Below, in pieces: positions 1 to 5,494 of a stretch of DNA of 15,200 bases. Source of the DNA: Planctomycetota bacterium (GTDB lineage: Bacteria > Planctomycetota > UBA1135 > UBA2386). The position numbers and the translations under genes were made by a program. Under the pieces are notes generated by a model that worked only from the letters and a program-made list of their open reading frames with translations, had not been told where the DNA came from and made no database searches. Location: positions 1 to 15,200 of the forward strand of contig JAEUHU010000171.1 of the NCBI GenBank assembly GCA_016793305.1. The letters run 5' to 3'. Each line of letters opens with the position of its first letter. Within the stretch, counting starts at the first letter, position 1.

Positions 1-1
1 G

Positions 2-328
2 GAGGACGACTCGCGCCGCGACGGAGGACTCCTGCCGCCGTTCGCGCGCGGCTCGCAGCATCCCGTGGCCGAGGTCGCGTTCACGCTGCAGAAGGGCCAG
101 GTGTCGGCGCCCTTCCGCGGCCGTTGGCGCGACGAAGAACGCTGGTTCGTGGTCTACTGCCTCGAACACCTGCCCGGCCGTTCGCTGCCGTTCGCCCAGG
201 TGCGCGACGAGATCGACGCCGACCTCACCAGCCGCGCGATCGGCGCGTTCGAGCGCACGGCCTACCTGCTGCGCTGGCGCGGCGAACTCGAGCAGGCGCC
301 TGCACCGCGAGTTGCGCCCGACCGATGA
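2..328 (+). CDS. Parvulin-type peptidyl-prolyl cis-trans isomerase, C-terminal part (5' end outside window)
   Basis: The frame is open to the left edge, so this is the last 108 residues of a longer protein. The visible start reads DDSRRDGGLLPPFARGSQ, followed by VAEVAFTLQKGQVSAPFRG. This matches the second half of PPIC/rotamase domains: the GGxLxxF..G segment, then the 'A-F-x-L-x-x-G-x-V-S-x-P' segment. Such enzymes isomerise X-Pro bonds, usually in the periplasm as SurA/PrsA-like folding helpers. After the domain comes a helical tail (FAQVRDEIDADLTSRAIGAF) typical of the segment following the catalytic domain in this family. A GTG at 65 is an internal Val, not the start, because the conserved domain begins before it. 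Its stop lies 34 bp before the scpB start. The signal peptide and N-terminal chaperone region, if any, are outside the window, so the cellular location is inferred only. Confidence 0.8.
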   Translation, partial: EDDSRRDGGLLPPFARGSQHPVAEVAFTLQKGQVSAPFRGRWRDEERWFVVYCLEHLPGRSLPFAQVRDEIDADLTSRAIGAFERTAYLLRWRGELEQAPAPRVAPDR

Positions 329-353
329 CTTCGGCGCGAAAGCCTGCTACAAG
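325..353 (+). promoter_or_regulatory. Candidate scpB promoter, -10 just upstream of the ATG
   Basis: ATGACT (325-330, 4 of 6 matches to TTGACA) and TACAAG (348-353, 4 of 6 matches to TATAAT) are separated by 17 nt. The -10 ends 9 nt before the scpB ATG, so transcription would begin at or next to the start codon. The -35 overlaps the stop codon of the isomerase gene. No Shine-Dalgarno sequence is visible. The match is modest and gains weight only from similar elements before other genes in this window. Confidence 0.4.
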
Positions 354-362
354 CACACGATC

Positions 363-1403
363 ATGGACGAGATCTCGCGTGAGCTGCCGCCGGACACGAC
401 GACGACGAACGGGCCGCGCGAGCTGCCGAAGGGGCCCGAAGAGCTGGTGGCCTTCGAGCGCGGCCAGACGGCCGAGAACCTCGTCGTGCGCGACCGCTTC
501 TCGCTCGGTGGTTCCACGCATGGCGACTCGGCCGGCCAGCTGGAGATCGGCGGCGGCGAGGTCGCGATGAACCGCATCCCGGGCAGCGACGAGGCGCCGC
601 AGCCAGAAGGTCGGCAGTCGCCTGAGCCGGCCCCGGAGACGCCGGTCGAACCAGCCGCGCAGGCCGACGAACCAGCCGCCGGGGCCGACCAACCAGCGGC
701 AGAGGCCGACGGGGGCCCGGTCGAGCTCGGCATCGCACCGCCGGACGCTGCCGTCGTCGCCGACGAGATCGGCGCGGCCGAAGCCGCCGCTGCGGTCGCC
801 GCCGAAGCCGAGGTCGCCGCCATCGAGGAAGAGCTCGAACTGCCGGACGAAGAAGGCCTGCCGCCGGCTCCGGAGCTGACCGACCCGGCCGAAGTGGCCC
901 GCGTGGTCTACGTGCTGATGCTGACCTCGCGCGAAGGGCTGTCCTTGCTGCGGCTCGCGCAGGCCTGCAACACCACGCAGAAGCTGGTCGCCGAGGCGCT
1001 CGAGCTGCTGCAGCAGCAGATGCGTTCGCTCGGCCTGCCGGTCGAACTCTGCAAGAGCGGCGACACCGTGAAGTGGATGTCGGGCGCCGAAGCGTTCGTC
1101 TACCTGCAGCGGCTGCGCGGGGTGAAGAAGCTCGAGAAGCTGTCGCCCGCGGCGCTCGAGACGCTCGCAGTGATCGCCTACCGCCAGCCGGTGATGCGCA
1201 GCGAGATCGAGGCGATCCGCGGCGTGAAGGCCGGACCGATGCTGCGCACGCTGCTGCAACACAAGCTGGTGCGCTGCACCGGCCGCGCCGACGTGCCAGG
1301 CCGCCCGCTCCAGTACGGCACCACCCAGCAGTTCCTCGAGCGCTTCGGCCTCGGCTCGCTGCAGGAGCTGCCCAGCGTCAAGGAATGGAAGAACCTCGGC
1401 TGA
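363..1403 (+). CDS. scpB: Segregation and condensation protein B with long disordered N-terminal extension
   Basis: ScpB is the winged-helix subunit that dimerises and binds the kleisin ScpA in the bacterial SMC complex, which compacts and separates sister chromosomes in the cytoplasm. Residues 174 to 346 carry the family signature: DPAEVARVVYVLMLTSREGL (first winged helix), then LETLAVIAYRQPVMRSEIEA, the GR.DVPGRP.QYGTT motif, and the C-terminal FLERFGLGSLQELP. Normal ScpB proteins are about 180-200 residues. This one has 346, because about 173 Ala/Glu/Pro-rich, acidic, probably disordered residues precede the domain, including a threefold seven-residue repeat. ATG 363 was chosen because it gives MDEISRELPPD and lies 9 nt after a -10 hexamer; an in-frame TTG at 312 overlaps the previous gene. 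No scpA is adjacent within the window, although scpA and scpB are often neighbours. Confidence 0.93.
   Translation: MDEISRELPPDTTTTNGPRELPKGPEELVAFERGQTAENLVVRDRFSLGGSTHGDSAGQLEIGGGEVAMNRIPGSDEAPQPEGRQSPEPAPETPVEPAAQADEPAAGADQPAAEADGGPVELGIAPPDAAVVADEIGAAEAAAAVAAEAEVAAIEEELELPDEEGLPPAPELTDPAEVARVVYVLMLTSREGLSLLRLAQACNTTQKLVAEALELLQQQMRSLGLPVELCKSGDTVKWMSGAEAFVYLQRLRGVKKLEKLSPAALETLAVIAYRQPVMRSEIEAIRGVKAGPMLRTLLQHKLVRCTGRADVPGRPLQYGTTQQFLERFGLGSLQELPSVKEWKNLG
648..710 (+). repeat. Three tandem 21-bp units inside scpB
   Basis: Units at 648-668, 669-689 and 690-710 encode EPAAQAD, EPAAGAD and QPAAEAD, a degenerate [EQ]PAAxAD heptad. Units 1 and 2 are nearly identical at DNA level; unit 3 has diverged at several third positions. 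They lie in the disordered N-terminal extension of ScpB and stay in frame. Replication slippage is the likely origin. Confidence 0.75.
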
Positions 1404-1426
1404 GGCTCGGCGGCTGCCGCGTGGCC

Positions 1427-1454
1427 TTGCAAATCCGCGGCGCCTCCCTACGCT
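1427..1454 (+). promoter_or_regulatory. Promoter of tRNA-Glu
   Basis: TTGCAA (1427-1432) and TACGCT (1449-1454) are separated by 16 nt and end 15 nt before the mature tRNA 5' end. This leaves room for a short 5' leader removed by RNase P. It is the best matched -35/-10 pair in the window and provides a local reference for what a -10 looks like in this genome (CTAnnnT). Confidence 0.6.
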
Positions 1455-1469
1455 GCTCGGCCGCAACAC

Positions 1470-1547
1470 GTCCCGGTCGTCTAGTCCGGCCTAGGACCCC
1501 AGATTTTCATTCTGGTAACACGGGTTCGAATCCCGTCCGGGATACCA
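1470..1547 (+). tRNA. tRNA-Glu, anticodon TTC
   Basis: A complete cloverleaf can be folded. The acceptor stem is GTCCCGG (1470-1476) with CCGGGAT (1537-1543). The D stem is GTCT/AGGAC-type with a 10-nt loop containing GG. The anticodon stem is CCAGA (1499-1503) with TCTGG (1511-1515) around the loop TTTTCAT, which puts anticodon TTC at 1506-1508. The T arm is ACGGG-TTCGAAT-CCCGT (1520-1536). The discriminator is A1544 and CCA is encoded at 1545-1547. The first base pair is G1.U72 rather than the G-C usual in bacterial tRNA-Glu. Confidence 0.96.
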
Positions 1548-1550
1548 AAT

Positions 1551-1586
1551 TCGCGGGCTCGCCGGCTGCTGCCGGGGAGCCCGCGA
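1551..1586 (+). terminator. Strong hairpin directly after tRNA-Glu
   Basis: TCGCGGGCTC (1551-1560) pairs perfectly with GAGCCCGCGA (1577-1586). Inside, after a G.G mismatch, CCGGC (1562-1566) pairs with GCCGG (1571-1575) around a TGCT loop. The total is about 15 bp of almost pure GC stem starting 4 nt after the tRNA CCA. There is no T-tract, so it could be a non-canonical terminator or a 3' processing barrier. Confidence 0.6.
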
Positions 1587-1620
1587 GCATTTCCAGGTGG
1601 CGGGTCGAGTCGCTTCCGAA

Positions 1621-1648
1621 CGGGCGGCCTGCCGAGGCAGGCCGCCCG
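1621..1648 (+). terminator. Perfect 13-bp inverted repeat upstream of acyl-CoA ligase
   Basis: CGGGCGGCCTGCC (1621-1633) and GGCAGGCCGCCCG (1636-1648) are perfect reverse complements separated only by GA, giving a 12-bp stem with a CGAG loop. It is the second hairpin in the tRNA-ligase gap, 34 nt after the first, and lies 35 nt before the ligase ATG. It may be a second terminator, a protein-binding palindrome, or a control element in the ligase leader. No T-tract follows. Confidence 0.5.
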
Positions 1649-1683
1649 AGAGCTGAGCTCCCTGCCGCTCGAGGTTCTCTCGC

Positions 1684-3252
1684 ATGGTCGAACCCGCCCG
1701 AGACCTGCTGACCCTGGTGCGCGGCGCCGCCGAGCGCTGCCGCGGCACGCCGTGGCTCGTCGCCCAGGACGGCACCTGGACGCTCGCCGCGTTCGCCGCC
1801 GAGGTCGAACGGGAGGCCGCCGGCTGGCGTGACGCGGGCCTGCAGCCAGGGGACCGGGTCGTGGTGCTGCTGCCGCGCTCGGGCCAGGAGGTCCGGGTGC
1901 TGCTCGCCGTCGCCGCCGCCGGAGGAGTGGTGGTGCCCTTGCACGCCAAGCTCAAGGACGACCAGGTCGGGCACGTGCTGGCCGACTGCGAGCCGTTCGC
2001 GGTCGTCACCGAGCCGAGCCGCCTGCTGGCGCTGCAGGACCCGGTGCGCACGCTGCACGGACAACGCGTGTTCGGCCCGGCCGGGGGCACTTGGCCGGTG
2101 CCCGCAGCGCCGTTGCCGCAGCCGTCCGGAGGCCATGCCGCCGCGTTGCCGCTGCCCGACCCACAGCGCGGCGCGATGCTGCTCTACACCAGCGGCAGCA
2201 CCGGCCGCGCGAAGGGCATCGTGCAGAGCCACCACAACCTCTGTCTCGGCGCCGCCCTGGTCGCTGGCTACCTCGGACTCGATTCCGACGACCACGTGCT
2301 GGCGTTGCTGCCGTTCAGCTTCGACTACGGCTGGAACCAGCTGCTGACCGCGCTGCACACCGGCTGCCGCATCACCGCGGCGGATCCGCTCGGTGGCGGC
2401 GAGCTGGCGCAGCTGTTGCGCACGCATCGCCCGACCGGGCTCGCCGGTGTGCCGGCGATGTGGCACGAGGTCGGCTCGGCCCTGGCCCACGGCACGCTGA
2501 CCGCGGCCGACGGCCGGTCGTTGCGCTACGTGACCAACAGTGGTGGGGCGCTGCGGCCGAGCGACGCGATGGTGCTGCGCCAGCACTGGCCGCACGTGCA
2601 GGTGTTCGCGATGTACGGCCTGACCGAGGCGTTCCGCAGCGCGTTCCTGCCGCCGGCCGAGTTCGACGCGCATCCGGAGTCGTTCGGACGCGCGTTGCCG
2701 GGCGTCGAGTTGTTGCTGGTCGGCGGCGACGGCGAAGTGCTCGAGGGGCCGGCGACCGGCGAACTGGTGCACGCGGGTGCGCTGGTGGCGCTCGGCTACT
2801 GGCGGCGACCCGACGACGACGCGCTGCGCTTCCGGCAAGATCCTCGCGGGCTGCCTGGCCGCGTCGTCTACTCGGGCGACGTGGTGCGCCGCGACGAGCA
2901 CGGGCTGCACTACTTCGTCGGCCGCCGCGATCGACTGTTGAAGGTGCAGGGGCATCGCGTCTCGCCGGACGAAGTGGCGCTCGCGGTCGCCGGCATGCCC
3001 GGCGTCGGCGAGGTCGCGGTGTTCGGCGTCGACGGCGGGGCGGCCGGGCATCGCATCGTGCTGTGCTGCACCGGCGGTCCCGACCAGGCGGAGCTGCGCG
3101 CTGCGATCCAGCGGCGCTGCCGCCGGCACCTGCCGTCCTACATGCAGCCGGCGGTCGTCGTCGTGCTGGCCGAGCTGCCCCACAACCCGAACGGCAAGGT
3201 CGACGAAGCGGCCTTGCGCCAGCGAGTCCGCGCATGCACCGACGCCACCTGA
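1684..3252 (+). CDS. AMP-forming acyl-CoA ligase, exosortase-system-associated type
   Basis: This is a complete 522-residue ANL-superfamily enzyme that activates a carboxylic acid with ATP to an acyl-adenylate and passes it to CoA or a carrier. Motifs appear in order: the phosphate loop YTSGSTGRAKG (168-178), the PFSFDYGWNQL segment (210-220), TNSGG (284-288), MYGLTEAFRS (310-319, adenylate pocket), YSGDVVRRDEHG (396-407), FVGRRDRLLKVQGHRVSP (411-428, hinge), and NPNGK with catalytic Lys505. The PFSFDYG and YGLTEAFRSAFLPP wording recalls, from memory, the ligase family linked to exosortase A (TIGR03098). A PEP-CTERM protein is also in this window, but no exosortase gene. A GAGG at 1671-1674 lies 9 nt before the chosen ATG and may serve as ribosome binding site. 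The gene overlaps the NUDIX gene by 19 bp, so the two are probably one transcript. The true acyl substrate cannot be read from sequence. Confidence 0.88.
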   Translation: MVEPARDLLTLVRGAAERCRGTPWLVAQDGTWTLAAFAAEVEREAAGWRDAGLQPGDRVVVLLPRSGQEVRVLLAVAAAGGVVVPLHAKLKDDQVGHVLADCEPFAVVTEPSRLLALQDPVRTLHGQRVFGPAGGTWPVPAAPLPQPSGGHAAALPLPDPQRGAMLLYTSGSTGRAKGIVQSHHNLCLGAALVAGYLGLDSDDHVLALLPFSFDYGWNQLLTALHTGCRITAADPLGGGELAQLLRTHRPTGLAGVPAMWHEVGSALAHGTLTAADGRSLRYVTNSGGALRPSDAMVLRQHWPHVQVFAMYGLTEAFRSAFLPPAEFDAHPESFGRALPGVELLLVGGDGEVLEGPATGELVHAGALVALGYWRRPDDDALRFRQDPRGLPGRVVYSGDVVRRDEHGLHYFVGRRDRLLKVQGHRVSPDEVALAVAGMPGVGEVAVFGVDGGAAGHRIVLCCTGGPDQAELRAAIQRRCRRHLPSYMQPAVVVVLAELPHNPNGKVDEAALRQRVRACTDAT

Positions 3253-3797
3253 ACGAACTCTTCGACCGCTATGCGCGGCACTTTCCCGCCGAGCACGAGC
3301 TGGTCGCGCGCTTCCGGGCGTTCGTCGCGGCCCACCCGGACTGCCTGCTGCGCACGTGTGTGCCCGGCCACATCACCGCCTCGGCGTGGATCGTCGCCGC
3401 CGACGGCGATGCGGCGCTGCTGACGCACCATCGCAAACTCGGCAAGTGGCTGCAGCTCGGTGGCCACGTCGACGGCGAACCGGCGATCGAACGCGCGGCG
3501 CTGCGTGAGGCCCAGGAGGAGTCGGGCATGGCGGAGTTCACGTTCGAGCCCTCGGCCGATGGCTCGCTGGTGCCGCTCGATCTCGACGTGCACCCGATCC
3601 CGGCGCGGAAGCAGGAGCCCGAGCACCTGCACTGGGACGTGCGGTTCCTGCTGCGCGCCGCCCCGGGGCAGTCGTTGGTGGTGTCGGCCGAGTCGAACGA
3701 CCTGCGCTGGTGGCCGCTCGCCGAGCTCGGCACCGCCACCCGCGAGGAGAGTGTGCTGCGGCTCGCGCGCAAGGCGGCCGCCTGGCCGGGCCGCTGA
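3234..3797 (+). CDS. NUDIX hydrolase
   Basis: This 187-residue protein of the NUDIX family cleaves nucleoside diphosphates linked to another moiety, using divalent metal in the cytoplasm. The NUDIX box lies at about residues 76-98: GGHVDGEP, then RAALREAQEESGM, with the metal-binding REAQEES core intact. The first Glu of the GX5E part is shifted by one place (GGHVDGEP, not GGHVDPGE), a variant I recall from some close relatives. The region before it (HHRKLGKWLQLGGH) and the later HWDVRFLLRA and DLRWWPLAEL segments fit the normal fold. The ATG lies inside the end of the ligase gene (19-bp overlap, other frame), pointing to translational coupling. The overlap may mean a shared pathway, for example clearing a nucleotide by-product, but that is inference; the substrate is unknown. 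Confidence 0.85.
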   Translation: MHRRHLNELFDRYARHFPAEHELVARFRAFVAAHPDCLLRTCVPGHITASAWIVAADGDAALLTHHRKLGKWLQLGGHVDGEPAIERAALREAQEESGMAEFTFEPSADGSLVPLDLDVHPIPARKQEPEHLHWDVRFLLRAAPGQSLVVSAESNDLRWWPLAELGTATREESVLRLARKAAAWPGR

Positions 3798-3798
3798 G

Positions 3799-3816
3799 CG
3801 AGGTTGCGGAACCTCG
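3799..3816 (+). terminator. Hairpin after NUDIX gene
   Basis: CGAGGTT (3799-3805) and AACCTCG (3810-3816) form a perfect 7-bp stem with a GCGG loop, starting 1 nt after the NUDIX stop. There is no adjacent T-run; a TTTT occurs about 25 nt later. It may end the ligase-NUDIX transcript. Confidence 0.4.
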
Positions 3817-3848
3817 GCGAGGGCTGCAGACGGGGGGCCGGTTTTGGC

Positions 3849-3854
3849 GACAAT
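3849..3854 (+). promoter_or_regulatory. Candidate -10 box 6 nt before ATG 3861
   Basis: GACAAT matches TATAAT at 4 of 6 positions and ends 6 nt before the ATG, so the transcript would start on or beside the start codon. No convincing -35 is present at the proper distance, and there is no Shine-Dalgarno sequence between the box and the ATG. Confidence 0.35.
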
Positions 3855-3860
3855 GCCTGC

Positions 3861-4946
3861 ATGGCTTCCCCTGCTCCTGTCCGGCCGGTCGGCCGCGTTC
3901 GCCGCCGTCGAGCGACCGGCCTCGCACTCGCGATCGTGCTGCTGGTGCTGGTGGGGCGGGGCCTCGGTTGGTTCGGCGACCAGCAGCCAGCCAGCTCGGG
4001 CAGCGCGACCGGCGCGGCCGATCCTGTCGGAGGGCGCCCTGAGCTCGCGACGCCAGCGACACAGGTCGCCGGCGCGAGCGACACCGGAAGCGCGCCTTCG
4101 CCTGCTGCGCCATCGCCGACACCGCCGCCGCCGGCACCGGGTGGCGAAGTCGCCGGAGCAGCTGTCGTCGTGGCTCCGCCAGACACAGTGGTGGCCGACG
4201 CGCCGCGGGCCGAGCCGACCGGCGAACGAACCAGCGAGCCGGCCACCGAATCGGCCACACCCGTGCCCACCTTCGACGCCGATCGCTTCGCCGTGCGTCT
4301 GGACCTGCTGCAGCGCAGCATCGACGAAGGCCGGCTCGGCGCGGCGCTGGCGACGTTGACCCAGTTGGCCGCACAGCCACTCGACGGGGCGCAGCAGGCG
4401 GCCCTGCTGACGCCGCGGCAGCAGCTCGCCGATGCCCTCGCCGCTCGTTCGAGCCAAGTGGTCGCGCAGCTCGGGCGCGGCGAGGTGCTCACCGCCCATG
4501 CGTCGATCACCCTGCTGGCCAGCGACGGCGAGACGTTCGTGCACGAGGTGCTGCAGCAGGCGCTGCGCGCAGCCGGCGTCGACGGCGCGCTGCTCGGGCC
4601 GCGGTGCTCGTCCGCCGAGTCGCTGCCGATCGCCCGGCCGCTGCCGCGTGGCCGCGAACTGCGGGTGCGCCTGCGTTCGGGGCTGGTCGCCGGCCGCGTC
4701 GTCGACAGCCGCAGCGACCAGCTGACCGTGCGGATCGAGAACCCGGGTGGCGTCGCATTCCCGACCGTGCCGGTGGTCGCCGTCGAGCCGGTGCAGCCGA
4801 CCGCCGACGAAGCGGTCGAACTCGGCTTCGCGGCGCTGCAGGCCGGCGACGTGCTGCTGGCGCGCGCCTGGCTCGCGAGTGCGCGGCTGCGCGGGGGCGA
4901 AGCCGTTCCCGCGCGCTTGCCGCGGCTCGCCGCGGCGCTGCCCTAG
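3861..4946 (+). CDS. Hypothetical single-pass membrane protein with disordered linker, helical region and small beta-like domain
   Basis: I do not recognise a family for this 361-residue protein. The start has a positive segment (RVRRRR) followed by one membrane helix at about residues 18-38 with no evident cleavage site, so an N-in, C-out anchor is likely. Residues 39-136 are a Pro/Ala/Thr/Ser-rich linker, probably disordered. Residues 137-235 look helical and repeat-like (LLQRSIDEGRLGAALATLTQ; LADALAARSSQVVAQLGRGE), resembling TPR-type hairpins. Residues 264-312 look like a small beta barrel (VRLRSGLVAGRVVDS; LTVRIENPGG). The last 48 residues again resemble a TPR hairpin (AVELGFAALQAGDVLLARAW). 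ATG 3861 was preferred over an upstream TTG (3804) because the membrane signal follows it directly and a -10 box sits 6 nt before it. A role in envelope protein interaction is a guess. Confidence 0.75.
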   Translation: MASPAPVRPVGRVRRRRATGLALAIVLLVLVGRGLGWFGDQQPASSGSATGAADPVGGRPELATPATQVAGASDTGSAPSPAAPSPTPPPPAPGGEVAGAAVVVAPPDTVVADAPRAEPTGERTSEPATESATPVPTFDADRFAVRLDLLQRSIDEGRLGAALATLTQLAAQPLDGAQQAALLTPRQQLADALAARSSQVVAQLGRGEVLTAHASITLLASDGETFVHEVLQQALRAAGVDGALLGPRCSSAESLPIARPLPRGRELRVRLRSGLVAGRVVDSRSDQLTVRIENPGGVAFPTVPVVAVEPVQPTADEAVELGFAALQAGDVLLARAWLASARLRGGEAVPARLPRLAAALP

Positions 4947-5041
4947 GGGTCCTGGACGAGGAATCGCCTACTGCGCCCAGCTGCCAGGCTGGATGCCCAG
5001 CGTGGCCGGGACTCCTCGCCGACGCAGGCTACCCTGTCACC
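4947..5041 (+). promoter_or_regulatory. Intergenic stretch with hairpin and candidate -10 TACCCT
   Basis: CCAGC (4977-4981) and GCTGG (4988-4992) can form a short hairpin, nested between CGAGGA near 4960 and TCCTCG near 5014, which are also complementary. These may end the upstream transcript, though no T-tract is seen. TACCCT (5030-5035, within GGCTACCCTG) ends 6 nt before the next ATG, the same layout as before other genes here. No clear -35 or Shine-Dalgarno sequence is visible. Confidence 0.4.
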
Positions 5042-5494
5042 ATGTCGCTCGCGTCCCGCAGCCTGCGCGTCGTGCTGTCGTTCGCGCTGACGATGGTGGC
5101 GGCGTGTGTCGTCAACTTCGTGCTGCAGCTCGGCATGATCTTCCTGGACGTGCTGACGCGCCTGGACAGCAGTTCGGGGGCGATCCTCGCCCTGTGGTTC
5201 GTCACCGGCGTGTTCACGACCGTGCTCGGCATCGGCGAATGGGATCATCCACCGGGCAACGCGCGTTTCGCCGGCACCGTCGTGCTGGCGCTGTCGGTGG
5301 TCGCGGTCGCCGTGTCGGTGGTACTCGCGGTGACCGGCTCGTCCGGCGGCGATCCACTCGAGTTCTCCCTGATGTTCACGAACGTGTGGGTGGTGCTCGC
5401 CTTCTTCGTCGGGGCAGGGGCGATGGCGTGGGTTGTGCGATTGGCGTCGACGCCGCCGAACGCCAAACCGCAGCACCTCGATCCCGGGCGCTAG
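5042..5494 (+). CDS. Small four-helix integral membrane protein of unknown function
   Basis: This 150-residue protein consists almost entirely of membrane helices, at about residues 8-36, 47-65, 77-98 and 111-134, with short polar links. The only longer soluble parts are the EWDHPPGNARF loop (about 66-76) and the hydrophilic C-terminus (about 135-150). No catalytic motif or known family signature is visible. The ATG sits 6 nt after a -10-like TACCCT, supporting this start. Its stop codon TAG (5492-5494) interlocks with the stop of the convergent antiporter gene. A fixed role cannot be assigned. Confidence 0.75.
   Translation: MSLASRSLRVVLSFALTMVAACVVNFVLQLGMIFLDVLTRLDSSSGAILALWFVTGVFTTVLGIGEWDHPPGNARFAGTVVLALSVVAVAVSVVLAVTGSSGGDPLEFSLMFTNVWVVLAFFVGAGAMAWVVRLASTPPNAKPQHLDPGR

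Noticed and set aside
312..362. TTG start for scpB at 312
   Set aside because: It overlaps the isomerase gene and lacks a Shine-Dalgarno; ATG 363 has a -10 box at the spacing seen elsewhere.
225..1469. Open frame of about 414 codons antisense to scpB
   Set aside because: scpB is clearly the coding frame; the antisense translation has a shadow composition.
1507..3183. Open frame of about 558 codons antisense to the ligase
   Set aside because: The + strand frame has all ANL motifs in order; the antisense frame is Gln/Arg/His-rich and runs into the tRNA gene.
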